Assembly (NCBI GenBank): GCA_945882995.1
Contig: CAMCXE010000009.1
Span: 1 to 38,980 of the forward strand
Origin: Thalassocella blandensis
GTDB taxonomy: Bacteria > Pseudomonadota > Gammaproteobacteria > Pseudomonadales > Cellvibrionaceae
DNA: 38,980 bases
Direction of reading: 5' to 3'
Positions 1 through 8,950 of this stretch are shown piece after piece; position 1 is the first letter of the stretch, and each line of letters starts with the position of its first letter. The notes under the pieces were generated by a model, which was not told the origin of the DNA, made no database searches, and saw nothing but the letters and a program-made list of their open reading frames with translations. A program made the translations under genes and the position numbers.

Positions 1-42
1 GGGTGACGACGTAAAAAAATGCGGCATGCCTCTAACGCAAGA

Positions 43-60
43 CGGGGACCTTGGTCCCCG
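43..60 (-). terminator. hairpin downstream of rpmF
   Basis: A perfect 7-bp inverted repeat (CGGGGAC / GTCCCCG) closes on the tetraloop CTTG, 40 nt after the rpmF stop on the minus strand. There is no clear T-run after it, so it is either a weak terminator or an RNA-processing hairpin between rpmF and the next gene to the left. In Pseudomonas and E. coli that gene is plsX, but its start is not visible in this window. Confidence 0.35.
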
Positions 61-100
61 CCCATACCATCAACCGCTATACAACTAGCGGGTGACAATT

Positions 101-283
101 TTACTCGTCGTCTTTAGATGCAGTAATTTTGCGACCTTTAAAAAAGCCATCTGGCGTCATATGGTGACGCAGATGTTTTTCGCCAGTAGTCGAATCTACT
201 GACAGGGTTTTTGCGGTCAAGGCATCATGCGAACGACGCATACCGCGTTTTGAGCGAGATTTTTTATCCTGTTGGACGGCCAT
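101..283 (-). CDS. rpmF: 50S ribosomal protein L32
   Basis: This is the small basic zinc-ribbon-type protein L32 of the large ribosomal subunit. The 60-residue product begins [20 protein letters not shown], which is the diagnostic L32 N-terminus, and carries the [12 protein letters not shown] stretch of the C-terminal half. The full length is normal for the family. The ATG is preceded by AGGAGT about 6 nt upstream. It lies 39 nt downstream of yceD on the same strand, the standard yceD-rpmF pair that is normally followed by plsX and fab genes for phospholipid and fatty-acid synthesis. Co-transcription with yceD is inferred from spacing. Confidence 0.97.
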   Translation of the reverse strand: MAVQQDKKSRSKRGMRRSHDALTAKTLSVDSTTGEKHLRHHMTPDGFFKGRKITASKDDE

Positions 284-322
284 GGTAGTACTCCTACAAC
301 TTTATTGAACGCAACAACTGCG

Positions 323-835
323 TCAGATTTTGCTGGATCCTTTCAAGGTGGCAAGCACCCGAAAGGGATTGTTCTGCTTTGTTTCTACTGGCGGGGATTT
401 TTCACCAGTAGCAAACAGAGATTTATCTACACACTCATAATCATGAAAAGCCACTACCGGCAGCGCTAGCAGGAGCTCCTCTTCGACAATTTCATATAAA
501 TCGGCTTGGTCCGCCGCAACCACCCATGGTTCGTAAATAGTAGGCAATTGCTTCGCTTCCTCTTCGGCCCAAATCATAGCCAAAGACACCTCGCTAGACA
601 GCTTCAAGCCTAGAGCCTCTAAACAGCGCTGGCAAACCAGCTCAACATTTGCAGCTACCAGCCCGGTAACCACTCGATGCTTTGATTCCGATATGCCAAA
701 CCGCAAATTAACGTCTACTGCACTCAACGCCAATACTGCACTGCTCAGCCTATCCAACTCTTGCACCGGAAGGCTCCCGCTTACACTAAGCCCTTGCTGG
801 GCAAACTTGCGGGGCTCGATGAGTCGAGGAATCAT
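323..835 (-). CDS. yceD: YceD/DUF177 family protein, putative 23S rRNA accumulation protein
   Basis: The 170-residue protein matches the YceD (DUF177) family in length (E. coli 173) and context. E. coli YceD is linked to 23S rRNA accumulation, but the mechanism is not well known. A Cys pair in CQRCLEAL (C68, C71), followed by an acidic central region (IWAEEEAKQ, YEIVEEELLLALP), is the family hallmark. I chose the ATG at 835, giving MIPRLIEPRKF, because it matches the family N-terminus. The reading frame stays open upstream to 1135, but that part looks non-homologous. It sits directly upstream of rpmF and divergent from yceF, as in enterics and pseudomonads. No strong ribosome-binding site is visible. 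Confidence 0.93.
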   Translation of the reverse strand: MIPRLIEPRKFAQQGLSVSGSLPVQELDRLSSAVLALSAVDVNLRFGISESKHRVVTGLVAANVELVCQRCLEALGLKLSSEVSLAMIWAEEEAKQLPTIYEPWVVAADQADLYEIVEEELLLALPVVAFHDYECVDKSLFATGEKSPPVETKQNNPFRVLATLKGSSKI

Positions 836-1129
836 GGCGCTGTAACCGCTAGCTGAAATAAGCGCGGCATGATATTGGCTAGGGTAACAACTGTCAAAGA
901 AAACCCTCCGGGAACACGAATTTAGTCCAAGCATCGCCGCTGAAATCACAGCGAACACGCCAAAGGTACTGAAGATGCATGGCTTTGTCAGCATTTGGCT
1001 TGCACTCACCCTAGATGACCAACACCCGGACACGGGAGATTGGTACATACCCCTGCGCCACTTGGAAATACCGGCCAGAAACACGCTGCCTATGCTATTT
1101 TCGCTGCCCAGCCCAAGGACACCCAGCCC

Positions 1130-1708
1130 ATGCAACCACTGATTCTAGCCTCAAGCTCAGCATACCGCCGCGAACTCTTGGCGCGACTAAAACTAGACTT
1201 CACCTGCCATGCGCCCGATATCGATGAAAGCGCCCTCGCGGGAGAACCTCCCGCGACACTTGTAGAGCGGTTAGCCTGCAATAAAGCACGCGCCATTTTG
1301 CAAGCGCACCCTGATGCGGTGGTTATCGGTTCCGATCAGGTGGCGGCACTCGACGATCAGCTGCTAACAAAACCCATGAGTGTGCCGGTCGCCCACCAAC
1401 AATTGCAAAGCTGCTCAGGTCGTGAAGTCATCTTTTACACAGGACTGTGCATCACCAGTAACCAACAAACCCTTTACCGACTAAGCACCACCCGCGTTAA
1501 GTTTCGCGAGCTTACCGAGAAGCAAATCCACAACTACATCTCCGCAGAAATGCCGCTCGATTGCGCCGGCAGCTTCAAATGCGAAGGGCTGGGCATAGCG
1601 CTATTCGAACGCGTAAGCAGCGACGACCCCACTGCACTCATCGGCCTGCCGCTCATTGCTCTCACCGATCTACTGGCAAGTTTTGGAATTGCACCATTGG
1701 GCGCCTAG
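1130..1708 (+). CDS. yceF: Maf-like nucleotide pyrophosphatase (m7GTP type, YceF)
   Basis: This is a house-cleaning pyrophosphatase of the Maf/Ham1 fold. The YceF branch is known to hydrolyse 7-methyl-GTP to its monophosphate. The 192-residue product starts MQPLILASSSAYRRELL, the Maf nucleotide-binding motif, and continues with VIGSDQVAALD, containing the catalytic Asp. It ends with the subfamily signature CAGSFKCEGLGIALFER and GLPLIALTDLL. E. coli YceF is 194 residues. I chose the ATG at 1130; the open frame runs 30 codons further upstream without homology. It is divergent from yceD, and its stop overlaps the stop of the convergent sppA by 3 nt. Confidence 0.95.
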   Translation: MQPLILASSSAYRRELLARLKLDFTCHAPDIDESALAGEPPATLVERLACNKARAILQAHPDAVVIGSDQVAALDDQLLTKPMSVPVAHQQLQSCSGREVIFYTGLCITSNQQTLYRLSTTRVKFRELTEKQIHNYISAEMPLDCAGSFKCEGLGIALFERVSSDDPTALIGLPLIALTDLLASFGIAPLGA

Positions 1709-2691
1709 CGCATTTCCACGGCCATGCCAGCCTCTAAAAAACTGGATACCAATCCTTGCCCCACTGCCACGCCCAATTTATTCATCAGCTTAGCGAGCGG
1801 CGAACCTTCAGGCGTGTAATCAACCAGCTCCTCTTCTTTTACTATCTCGCGAGCTACAGAACGCACACTGCCTAGGCCATCAATCAAACCCAAGGCTTGA
1901 GCCTGCTCACCATTCCAAATCAATCCACTGGTCAATTCTTCGGTAATTTTAACGCGCTCGCCGCGGCCGGCTTTCACTGCTGCGATAAACTGCTGATGGG
2001 TGGCTGCCAATACCTGGTTCCAAAACTGAACCTCCTCACCTTTTAGAGGGGAAAACGGATCCAAAAACGCTTTGTGTTCGCCGGCAGTGAAATGTCGACG
2101 CTCGACACCCACCTTTTGCATGATGTCAACAAAACCAAAACTCGACGCCGTAACCCCAATTGACCCCACCAAGCTGGCTTTGTCGGCATAAATCTGATCC
2201 GCTGCGGCGGCAATGTAATAGCCGCCAGAAGCGCCAATATCGGCGATCACGGCGTAGAGCGGTTTTTCGGGGTGCAGGGTGCGCAAGCGCCGTATTTCGT
2301 CATATATGTACCCCGCCTGCACCGGCGCACCGCCCGGACTGTTTATGGCCACGATTACGGCCTTGGCATTTTTGTTGTCAAAAGCGTCGCGCAAAGCTTG
2401 GCCGATACGCGGGCCGCTCGCCGGTTTGTCAGACGCTATAACGCCATCAACGCGCACAACCGCCGTGTGGGATTTTGAAAAATGCACGGCGCCACCGGTG
2501 CGCGCGCCCCAAAAAACGCCGGCCAACAAAGTAAACAAATAAATAAACGTGAGTGACTTGAACACCACCCCCCAACGTCGAGCCTTTTTTTGCTCACTGA
2601 ACGCGTCGGCAACAATCGACTCCATGAGTTTCCAGTCACGATTCGGGTCTTCTGCGTTAACAGTGGGCGGATTTTTATGCCAAATAGCCAT
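1705..2691 (-). CDS. sppA: S49 family signal peptide peptidase (short SppA/SohB type)
   Basis: This is a membrane-anchored serine protease that degrades cleaved signal peptides. The 328-residue protein has a cytoplasmic N-terminus, one transmembrane segment (about residues 43-62) and then a single S49 domain. The nucleophile is Ser155 in GASGGYY. The general base is predicted to be Lys207 in GEHKAFLDPF, 52 residues later, the same spacing as the Ser/Lys dyad of Bacillus SppA. INSPGG near residue 118 matches the S49 oxyanion region. The ATG follows AAGGAG, which lies at the end of the upstream phosphatase gene only 3 nt away, so the two are probably translationally linked. The order rluC-HAD-sppA is the same as in Pseudomonas. 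Confidence 0.94.
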   Translation of the reverse strand: MAIWHKNPPTVNAEDPNRDWKLMESIVADAFSEQKKARRWGVVFKSLTFIYLFTLLAGVFWGARTGGAVHFSKSHTAVVRVDGVIASDKPASGPRIGQALRDAFDNKNAKAVIVAINSPGGAPVQAGYIYDEIRRLRTLHPEKPLYAVIADIGASGGYYIAAAADQIYADKASLVGSIGVTASSFGFVDIMQKVGVERRHFTAGEHKAFLDPFSPLKGEEVQFWNQVLAATHQQFIAAVKAGRGERVKITEELTSGLIWNGEQAQALGLIDGLGSVRSVAREIVKEEELVDYTPEGSPLAKLMNKLGVAVGQGLVSSFLEAGMAVEMR

Positions 2692-2694
2692 GAA

Positions 2695-3363
2695 TTAACT
2701 CCTTAATAATGGTCTCGCAGTGAGGTTCTGCAAAATCCAGTGGGTAACATCAGAAAAATGGCCCGCGCAAAGCACCGGCTCATAGGGTTTTAGTCGATCG
2801 ATGTGATGGGCGCCATAATCCACCGCTATGCGCGGCATAGCTATGGCTTTGGCCATTGCCATATCGTACTCCGTGTCCCCCACCATCACCGCCCGTTCCA
2901 CCCCCATAGCCGTGACCGCTAGCAATTCCTGCAACATCTTAGGGTTTGGTTTGGACGCGGTTTCGTCCGCGCAGCGTGTGACGTCGAATAGGTGTTGCAG
3001 GTCCAGCATACCCAGGATCCTATCCAGCCCCTTGCGACTTTTGCCAGTGGCCACGGCTAAACGAACACCTTGCGTGCGCAACGCCTGGAGCCCCTCTACC
3101 ACACCATCAAATAAGGGCATGGGCGTGCGATCTAGATTGACGAAATATTCAGCATAGCGCACACGCAAATGGTCCGCCTTCGCCGCCGGGAGACCCGGAT
3201 AAAGACTCTCAATCGCCTCCGGCAGTCCGAGACCTATGATATTTTCTATAACGGGATCATCCAGCGCAGGCAAACCGCCATCTTTCGCCGCCCTTTGCAT
3301 GCACACCACAATTTTGCGGGTGGAATCCATCAAGGTGCCATCCCAATCAAAGACAGCCAACAT
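2695..3363 (-). CDS. HAD-superfamily hydrolase, Gph-like (subfamily IA phosphatase)
   Basis: This is a 222-residue haloacid-dehalogenase phosphatase. Motif I is FDWDGTLMDS (nucleophile D6, acid D8), motif II is the Thr of AVATGKS, motif III is the Lys of SKPNPKM, and motif IV is MVGDTEYDM. The helical cap between motifs I and II is of the phosphoglycolate-phosphatase type. The true substrate is unknown; the Pseudomonas gene in this position is also annotated only by fold. I prefer the ATG at 3363. A TTG two codons earlier overlaps the rluC stop and is possible. It is packed between rluC and sppA with almost no spacer, indicating one operon. Confidence 0.9.
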   Translation of the reverse strand: MLAVFDWDGTLMDSTRKIVVCMQRAAKDGGLPALDDPVIENIIGLGLPEAIESLYPGLPAAKADHLRVRYAEYFVNLDRTPMPLFDGVVEGLQALRTQGVRLAVATGKSRKGLDRILGMLDLQHLFDVTRCADETASKPNPKMLQELLAVTAMGVERAVMVGDTEYDMAMAKAIAMPRIAVDYGAHHIDRLKPYEPVLCAGHFSDVTHWILQNLTARPLLRS

Positions 3364-3365
3364 TC

Positions 3366-4313
3366 TCAACCCCTCGCCAATGGCGCGAGCTGCTGCAGCG
3401 CCTTGGTTAAATCAGCCGGCAACGGGGCCTCTACGCGAATAACCTCACCACTGGGAAGCGGCACTTCCAACGACCTCGCATGTAAAAATAAACGCTTAAA
3501 ACCAAAGGCGCGCATCGACTGGTTAAAACTATCGTCCCCGTATTTTTCGTCGCCAACCAAGGCGTGCCCCACATGCTTCGCATGTACGCGAATTTGATGG
3601 GTGCGCCCAGTGACGGGCTTCGCCTCCATGAGAGTGCCCTCCGCGTAGCGTTCCAGCACAGTAAATTCTGTTAGCGAGGGCTTCCCCTCGCTATGCGGTC
3701 GCACATAACGTTCGCCGCCCACTGCCTCGTTGCGCAACAAAGGCACATCCACGGACCGCAAATGTTTTGGCCAAGCGCCCCGCACCAAGGCGCAATAGGA
3801 CTTCTGAATAACCCCACGCTGCCGCAGCCCGTCCTGCAAAAACTTCAGCACACTGCGCTTGCGCGCAACCATCACGCAACCAGACGTCTCACGATCCAAA
3901 CGATGCACCAACTCTAGGAACCCATGGTTACCCGGCAGCTGTCGGAGCGACTCGATCAAACCTAAATTAATGCCGCTTCCCCCGTGTACGGCCAAACCAC
4001 TGGGTTTATTCACTATGAGCAATCCGTCTTGATCATAGAGGATGGCATTTTCCAAAGTGGCAACCAGTTGCGCGCTGGGCGCATGTAAGACTTTAGGCTC
4101 ACTCAGGCGCATGGGCGGCACGCGAATCACATCCCCCGCCACAACACGCCGATCAGCCTTCGCGCGCCCCTTGTTAACTCGCACCTCGCCTTTCCGAATC
4201 ACCCGATAAATAAGCGTTTTCGGGGCTCCCTTCAAGCGCGCCATTAAAAAATTGTCTAAGCGTTGACCGGCCTGATCCTCGCTCACTTCAAAAAATTGCA
4301 CACCACCCGACAT
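3366..4313 (-). CDS. rluC: 23S rRNA pseudouridine synthase RluC
   Basis: RluC isomerises uridines 955, 2504 and 2580 of 23S rRNA in E. coli. The 315-residue protein has an N-terminal S4 RNA-binding domain (about residues 17-75, with GQRLDNFL and IRKGEVRVN) followed by the RsuA/RluA catalytic domain. The catalytic aspartate is D140 in HRLDRETSG. RTHQIRVHAKHVGHALVGD near the C-terminus is the conserved uridine-pocket segment. I chose the only ATG near the family start (4313); the open frame extends to a TTG at 4364. It is divergent from rne, as in E. coli and Pseudomonas. RluC rather than RluD is supported by the S4 domain and this context. Confidence 0.95.
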   Translation of the reverse strand: MSGGVQFFEVSEDQAGQRLDNFLMARLKGAPKTLIYRVIRKGEVRVNKGRAKADRRVVAGDVIRVPPMRLSEPKVLHAPSAQLVATLENAILYDQDGLLIVNKPSGLAVHGGSGINLGLIESLRQLPGNHGFLELVHRLDRETSGCVMVARKRSVLKFLQDGLRQRGVIQKSYCALVRGAWPKHLRSVDVPLLRNEAVGGERYVRPHSEGKPSLTEFTVLERYAEGTLMEAKPVTGRTHQIRVHAKHVGHALVGDEKYGDDSFNQSMRAFGFKRLFLHARSLEVPLPSGEVIRVEAPLPADLTKALQQLAPLARG

Positions 4314-4387
4314 CCCGTATACCCGACTTAAAATTTGCCGAAGCAGTGTAGCAAGAATCGGCAATTGCCATGGAACCCATTACCGGT

Positions 4388-4416
4388 TTGATGGGTCACT
4401 GCTTAAGTGCTATATT
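4388..4416 (+). promoter_or_regulatory. sigma70-type promoter for rne
   Basis: TTGATG (4388-4393) and TATATT (4411-4416) are separated by exactly 17 nt, a strong match to the -35/-10 consensus. Transcription would start near 4423, giving rne a leader of about 540 nt. No competing promoter of similar quality was seen closer to the gene. Confidence 0.6.
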
Positions 4417-4422
4417 CAGCTG

Positions 4423-4963
4423 CCTGTCCACTGGGCTCGACGCTTTGCATCGGCGAGCAAAATACTAAAACGACACCTGGACATAGCTCAACAGTGGTAA
4501 GCCACTGCCGATTAAACCGGGCCTCAGCCAATTTAGTCTGAGGCTCACCCATTGTGTGCTACTTACTTGGCGCGCAATCGTAAGATCAAGAACCTAGAAA
4601 AACCCAAAATATTAAGACCCGACCTAGCGGACCTGTTGTGCGCTCGGCGGGAATAGCAAATTTTCAGTTAAGACCTCGGTTTTACCGATTCCAGTTAAAC
4701 CATCGCCGCAGTCGCGCTGGATTCTTAACTAACCGTGACACGCTTTTCTTAATATTTTCTGGCTGAGAACCGAACCGCTTGCGCAGTACATAGGCGCCAG
4801 CCTGTTTGGCCAGTCTCACCCAGCGCCCCGAGCGCACCCCATCCGGTGCTTTACGGAAGCAAGTATTGGTTACAACCAAACTCGCCAAGCAGGTTATTTT
4901 CTGCGTTTATTGCGCTGCGAAAGCGCGCTCAGTGTGCACACAAATACCTGAGAGCAAAAACAC
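4423..4963 (+). promoter_or_regulatory. long structured rne 5' untranslated leader
   Basis: This non-coding stretch lies between the predicted start site and the rne ATG. It contains a GCCTCAG/CTGAGGC hairpin (4521-4527 with 4538-4544) and a GCGCT/AGCGC hairpin (4912-4926) about 40 nt before the start codon. In E. coli the 361-nt rne leader folds into hairpins through which RNase E limits its own mRNA. A similar feedback role here is inferred from position and structure only. The one open frame in the region (minus strand 4682-4888, TTG start) has no features of a real gene. Confidence 0.45.
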
Positions 4964-7852
4964 ATGAAAAGAATGTTAGTCAATGCAACACAGCCTGAAG
5001 AAATTCGAGTAGCACTGGTCGACGGGCAACGCCTTTACGATCTCGACATCGAAAACCGTCAGCGCGAACAAAAAAAAGCCAATATCTATAAAGGCAAAAT
5101 CACCCGTGTCGAGCCCAGTCTTGAAGCAGCCTTTGTAGACTACGGCGCGGACCGCCACGGCTTCCTCCCGCTTAAAGAAATCGCTCGCGAGTACTTCAGC
5201 CGCCCAGACCGCGAGGGTGACGGGCGCGCGCGCATCAAAGACTTGGTTAAAGAAGGCACCGAAGTCATTATTCAGGTGGACAAAGAGGAGCGCGGCAACA
5301 AAGGCGCGGCCTTGACCACATTCATCAGCCTCGCCGGTCGCTATCTCGTTTTGATGCCCAACAACCCCCGAGCCGGCGGCATCTCACGCCGCATCGACGG
5401 CGACGAACGCGCCGACCTTAAAGATGCGCTGGGCAAAATTGAAGTCCCAAATGGTATGGGTGTTATTGTGCGCACCGCCGGCGTGGGGCGCAGCGCCGAA
5501 GAACTGCAGCTGGATTTGGTAAACCTGATTCAACTCTGGGACTCCATCAAAACCGAAGCCGACCAAAGTTCGGCGCCTAAATTCCTGTTTCAAGAAAGCA
5601 ACGTTATCATCCGCGCAATCCGCGACTATCTGCGTCCAGACATTGGCGAAATCATCCTCGATCAACGCGAATCCTATGAACTGGCGTTGGGCTATGTACA
5701 ACGTGTTATGCCTCAGTACCAGACTCGCGTTAAGTTCTATGACGAAAGCCTGCCACTGTTCAACCGCTATCAAATAGAAGGACAAATCGAAACCGCGTTT
5801 GATCGGGAAGTGAAACTACCCTCGGGCGGCTCAATTGTTATCGACATCACTGAGGCGTTAGTGAGCGTGGACATCAACTCCTCACGCGCCACAAAAGGCG
5901 GTGACATCGAAGAAACAGCCACCGCTACCAATTTGGAAGCGGCTGACGAAATCGCCCGCCAAATGCGGCTGCGCGATATCGGCGGCCTAGTGGTCATCGA
6001 CTTTATTGACATGCAGGCCCCCCGCAATCAGCGCGAAGTCGAAAATCGCATGCGTGATGCCTTGGCAATCGACCGCGCTCGAGTACAAATTGGTCGAATT
6101 TCTCGCTTTGGCCTACTCGAAATGTCGCGCCAGCGTTTGCGTCCATCCCTTGAAGAAACCACATCCAAAACCTGCCCGCGCTGCAGCGGCCAAGGCACAA
6201 TTCGCGATACCAAATCACTCGCGCTGTCCATTTTGCGCCTCGTCGAAGAGGAAGCAAAAAAAGAACGTAGCGCTGAAATCCGCGCCATCGTTCCGGTTTC
6301 GGTTGGCACCTTTCTGCTCAATGAAAAGCGCACGACCATTAGCGGCATTGAATCACGCCATCGCACTCGTATTCTCATATTGCCCAATGCCGATATGGTG
6401 ACACCGCATTTCCACGTTACACGCCTGCGCGATGACGAGCTCGAGCACCAGGAACTGAGCTACAACATCCGCCTCATCGACGAAGATGCATTAGAAGAAG
6501 CCCAAGAAGCCAAATCGGCCCAAGTGACTCACGCGAAACCGGCAGTCACTCAGGTCACTCCGGCCCAACCTTTGGCAGTGGCCGCCGACGAAGCCCCATC
6601 CATAGCCCCCAGCGCTCCAAGTGTTTTAACTAAAATAGCGGGGTTTTTAGGCGGATTGTTTAAGAGTGCTGAGCCAGTCCCCGCACCCGTAGTGGCCGCA
6701 CCAGAGCGCACTCGACAACGCACTCATGAGTCGCGCAATCGGGGCGGTCAACGTCGCGACCACCGAGACACCCGCGACACCCGTAATCGTAAAAGTGAAA
6801 TAACTGACAACCTGACAGACAACCGTTCAACCGAAGTGCGCGCCGAACGCCCTGCCCGTCCACCTCGCCAAGATAGCCGCCCGGAAACTCGTCCAGTGGA
6901 AGATGCATCGGCACGATCCGAAGGACGCACCGCGGAAGCTCGTAGCGACAATCGCCCAGCAGAAGGACGCAACAACGGCCGACAAAACAATCGCGGCGAA
7001 CGCGGAGGGGAAAACCGCAACGAAGGCCGCAACGATAAACGCGGGAATAGCCGTCGTCGCCCCGAATCAGAATCCACTGAAGTGCCGACTCAAACCCCAC
7101 TGGCTCTGACTGAACCCGAAGCCATGCCCAGTGCGGAGGGTAGTGAGCAACGTCCACCCAAACGACCCAGCAACCGGAAACCGCGCCCCCAAGAGAGACA
7201 ACGTGCTCCGCGTAGTGAAGATTTAACCGAATTGGAAGAGCAATTATCAGCGGCAATCGCCGCCGACGTGCGCGTTCGCCAGCTAGAGGAGGTGCCAACC
7301 CAAGCCGTTGCAGTGCCGCCCGAAGCAACCACGGCGCCGGTGACTCCCGACGAAATCATCGCCAAATTGGAGCAGGCCTTAACCTCCCAGGAAGTCTCAC
7401 CTGCGGCTTCAGCGGTCAGTGATACCACTCCAGCGGCGCCTGTATTGCCTCCTGAATCGGCCGCAGCCAACACAACGCAAGAGGTTTTAGCACTCGTAGA
7501 ATCCGCAGTGACTGCCAAGGAGCCAGCAGCCATCACAGCGGTGGCTGAGATTGCTGCGCCTGAAAAAATTAGCGCACCAGTGCTGGAGGCTGCGGAACCA
7601 GCACCCGAAATCGCCTCCAAACACGAGGACGCTCCCCAGCCGCTGCCCACCGAAGAAGCTTCGCCTGCACGCGCTTCTAATGATCCACGCTCCAACCCAA
7701 AACCCAAAACCACCACAGCGGTAATTGATGTGAAAGTTGAACGTTTGGAGAGCGCGCCCCTGGACACTGCAGCTCCCGCCGCCATAGAACGCGCCCCGCG
7801 CGATCTGAAACGGCCGAGCAATGATCCACGCAAGAGCCAAATCGTCGAATGA
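4964..7852 (+). CDS. rne: Ribonuclease E
   Basis: RNase E is the endonuclease core of the RNA degradosome and acts in mRNA decay and rRNA/tRNA maturation at the inner membrane. The 962-residue protein has an S1 domain (about 35-125), then the catalytic half with metal-binding D303 (in SVDINSS) and D346 (in VIDFIDM), then the zinc link CPRC (C404, C407). These numbers are identical to E. coli. A membrane-targeting amphipathic helix follows ([15 protein letters not shown], about 555-570), then a disordered Arg-rich tract (about 580-750) and an Ala/Pro/Glu-rich tail. The motif SNDPR occurs twice near the C-terminus (about residues 906 and 953), as in Pseudomonas RNase E. A classical E. coli enolase site is not recognisable. 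Weak ribosome-binding site (GAGAG). Confidence 0.97.
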   Translation: MKRMLVNATQPEEIRVALVDGQRLYDLDIENRQREQKKANIYKGKITRVEPSLEAAFVDYGADRHGFLPLKEIAREYFSRPDREGDGRARIKDLVKEGTEVIIQVDKEERGNKGAALTTFISLAGRYLVLMPNNPRAGGISRRIDGDERADLKDALGKIEVPNGMGVIVRTAGVGRSAEELQLDLVNLIQLWDSIKTEADQSSAPKFLFQESNVIIRAIRDYLRPDIGEIILDQRESYELALGYVQRVMPQYQTRVKFYDESLPLFNRYQIEGQIETAFDREVKLPSGGSIVIDITEALVSVDINSSRATKGGDIEETATATNLEAADEIARQMRLRDIGGLVVIDFIDMQAPRNQREVENRMRDALAIDRARVQIGRISRFGLLEMSRQRLRPSLEETTSKTCPRCSGQGTIRDTKSLALSILRLVEEEAKKERSAEIRAIVPVSVGTFLLNEKRTTISGIESRHRTRILILPNADMVTPHFHVTRLRDDELEHQELSYNIRLIDEDALEEAQEAKSAQVTHAKPAVTQVTPAQPLAVAADEAPSIAPSAPSVLTKIAGFLGGLFKSAEPVPAPVVAAPERTRQRTHESRNRGGQRRDHRDTRDTRNRKSEITDNLTDNRSTEVRAERPARPPRQDSRPETRPVEDASARSEGRTAEARSDNRPAEGRNNGRQNNRGERGGENRNEGRNDKRGNSRRRPESESTEVPTQTPLALTEPEAMPSAEGSEQRPPKRPSNRKPRPQERQRAPRSEDLTELEEQLSAAIAADVRVRQLEEVPTQAVAVPPEATTAPVTPDEIIAKLEQALTSQEVSPAASAVSDTTPAAPVLPPESAAANTTQEVLALVESAVTAKEPAAITAVAEIAAPEKISAPVLEAAEPAPEIASKHEDAPQPLPTEEASPARASNDPRSNPKPKTTTAVIDVKVERLESAPLDTAAPAAIERAPRDLKRPSNDPRKSQIVE

Positions 7853-7942
7853 CAAATGCGGGTCTCAAGGACAGAGGCCGCCGCTTAGCCATACACAAAT
7901 TTGTTTAATAAAAACAAAATCATAAGAAATACGATTTTTAGC

Positions 7943-7970
7943 TTGTAGGCAAAATAAAGCTATGTATAAT
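7943..7970 (+). promoter_or_regulatory. promoter for tRNA-Ser
   Basis: TTGTAG (7943-7948) and a perfect TATAAT (7965-7970) are separated by 16 nt. The expected start near 7977 leaves a short 5' leader before the tRNA at 7985, as is usual for tRNA genes. Confidence 0.65.
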
Positions 7971-7984
7971 TTGCCTCCGTTCCG

Positions 7985-8072
7985 GAGGGGTGGCTGAGTG
8001 GCCTAAAGCGGCGGTCTTGAAAACCGTTGAGTGTTAAAGCTCCCAGGGTTCGAATCCCTGCCCCTCCGCCAT
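7985..8072 (+). tRNA. tRNA-Ser (anticodon UGA)
   Basis: This is an 88-nt class II tRNA. The 7-bp acceptor stem pairs GGAGGGG (7985-7991) with CCCCTCC (8062-8068), followed by discriminator G and an encoded CCA (8070-8072). The anticodon TGA is at 8019-8021 in the loop CTTGAAA. The variable arm is long, as required for tRNA-Ser, and the T-loop GGTTCGAATCC is standard. It decodes UCA and other UCN codons. Its position upstream of yccA is the same as E. coli serT, where the tRNA also neighbours yccA. It is followed at once by a strong terminator. Confidence 0.98.
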
Positions 8073-8090
8073 ATTGTGGCGTTAGTTAAA

Positions 8091-8115
8091 GCCTCGCTTA
8101 GCGAGGCTTTTTTTT
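8091..8115 (+). terminator. intrinsic terminator after tRNA-Ser
   Basis: An 8-bp stem AGCCTCGC / GCGAGGCT with the loop TTA is followed directly by a run of T. It lies 18 nt after the CCA end, so the tRNA is probably a single-gene transcript. Confidence 0.9.
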
Positions 8116-8226
8116 GCCTTGAGGTTTCTCGCAACCTACTGCCTTTTCTAGACTCAAACGGAACTATTGCTTTTCATGCTAGCCTTAGTATCATTCCTTA
8201 CGACCACCCCACCCTTGGAGATTGTT

Positions 8227-8910
8227 ATGCAGCAGGTTTATTTAGCTAATACCGGTATTCGCTTCCAAACCGAAACCCACCAAGTACTTCGCAATACCTA
8301 TAGCCTTCTGGCGTGCACACTTGGCTTTAGTGCCGCTACAGCAGGATTTTCTGTCATGGCTGGGCTAGGCCATGGATTGTCTCTTGCATGCTTTATAGCT
8401 GCATTGGCATTAGTTTGGTTTGTACTGCCCCGCACTGCCAATTCCGCAAAAGGGGTGGGTGTGGTGTTCGCCATTACCGGTCTCTTGGGCGCCAGCATTG
8501 GTCCAATGCTTTCACATTATTTAGCTATGGCTAATGGCGGGGCGCTTGTAATGCAAGCGCTTGCAGGCACTGCTTTTGTATTTTTTGCCTTATCAGCCTA
8601 CGTGCTTACCACTGGAAAAGACTTCAGCTTCATGGGTGGTTTTTTGATGGTGGGATTGGTGACAGTCTTAGTTACCATTATCGGCTCTCTGATTTTAGGC
8701 ATGTTCGGCGTGCACATTTCAGGGCTTTCCATGGCTATCAATGGCGTAATTGTATTGTTGATGTCTGGATTCATCCTCTTTGATACCAGCCGTATCATTC
8801 ACGGCGGGGAAACAAATTACGTTATGGCCACAGTCAGCCTGTATTTGAACATTTTCAATTTATTCTCCAGCCTGCTACAGATTCTCGGCTTCACTAGCCG
8901 CGAAGACTAA
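8227..8910 (+). CDS. yccA: Bax inhibitor-1/YccA family membrane protein, FtsH modulator
   Basis: This is a 227-residue inner-membrane protein with about seven hydrophobic segments and the BI-1/YccA (UPF0005) fold. In E. coli YccA is a substrate and inhibitor of the FtsH protease and protects SecY when translocons jam. The N-terminal motif (NTGIRFQTETHQVLRNTYSL) and the C-terminal LYLNIFNLFSSLLQILG are the family signatures. I chose the ATG at 8227 because TTGGAG lies about 9 nt upstream and the length fits E. coli (219). The frame opens 20 codons earlier without family similarity. The tRNA-Ser / yccA / tus order matches Pseudomonas. Confidence 0.95.
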   Translation: MQQVYLANTGIRFQTETHQVLRNTYSLLACTLGFSAATAGFSVMAGLGHGLSLACFIAALALVWFVLPRTANSAKGVGVVFAITGLLGASIGPMLSHYLAMANGGALVMQALAGTAFVFFALSAYVLTTGKDFSFMGGFLMVGLVTVLVTIIGSLILGMFGVHISGLSMAINGVIVLLMSGFILFDTSRIIHGGETNYVMATVSLYLNIFNLFSSLLQILGFTSRED

Positions 8911-8922
8911 TAAGCCAAGCGA

Positions 8923-8947
8923 AGGCCTCGATCATCGGGGCCTTTTT
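8923..8947 (+). terminator. intrinsic terminator between yccA and tusD
   Basis: The stem AGGCCTCG / CGGGGCCT (one G-T pair) closes on the loop ATCAT and is followed by TTTTT. It ends only 3 nt before the tusD start codon, so the hairpin and T-run occupy the tusD translation-initiation region. Confidence 0.85.
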
Positions 8948-8950
8948 CCC

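Noticed and set aside
4682-4888. Minus-strand 68-residue Arg/Lys-rich frame in the rne leader
   Set aside because: It has a TTG start, no ribosome-binding site and no recognisable motif, and it overlaps the structured leader; most likely chance.
6660-7833. Long minus-strand frames opposite the rne C-terminal half
   Set aside because: They are shadows caused by the low-complexity, GC-rich codons of the RNase E tail; their products are Ser/Arg/Ala-rich with no family features.
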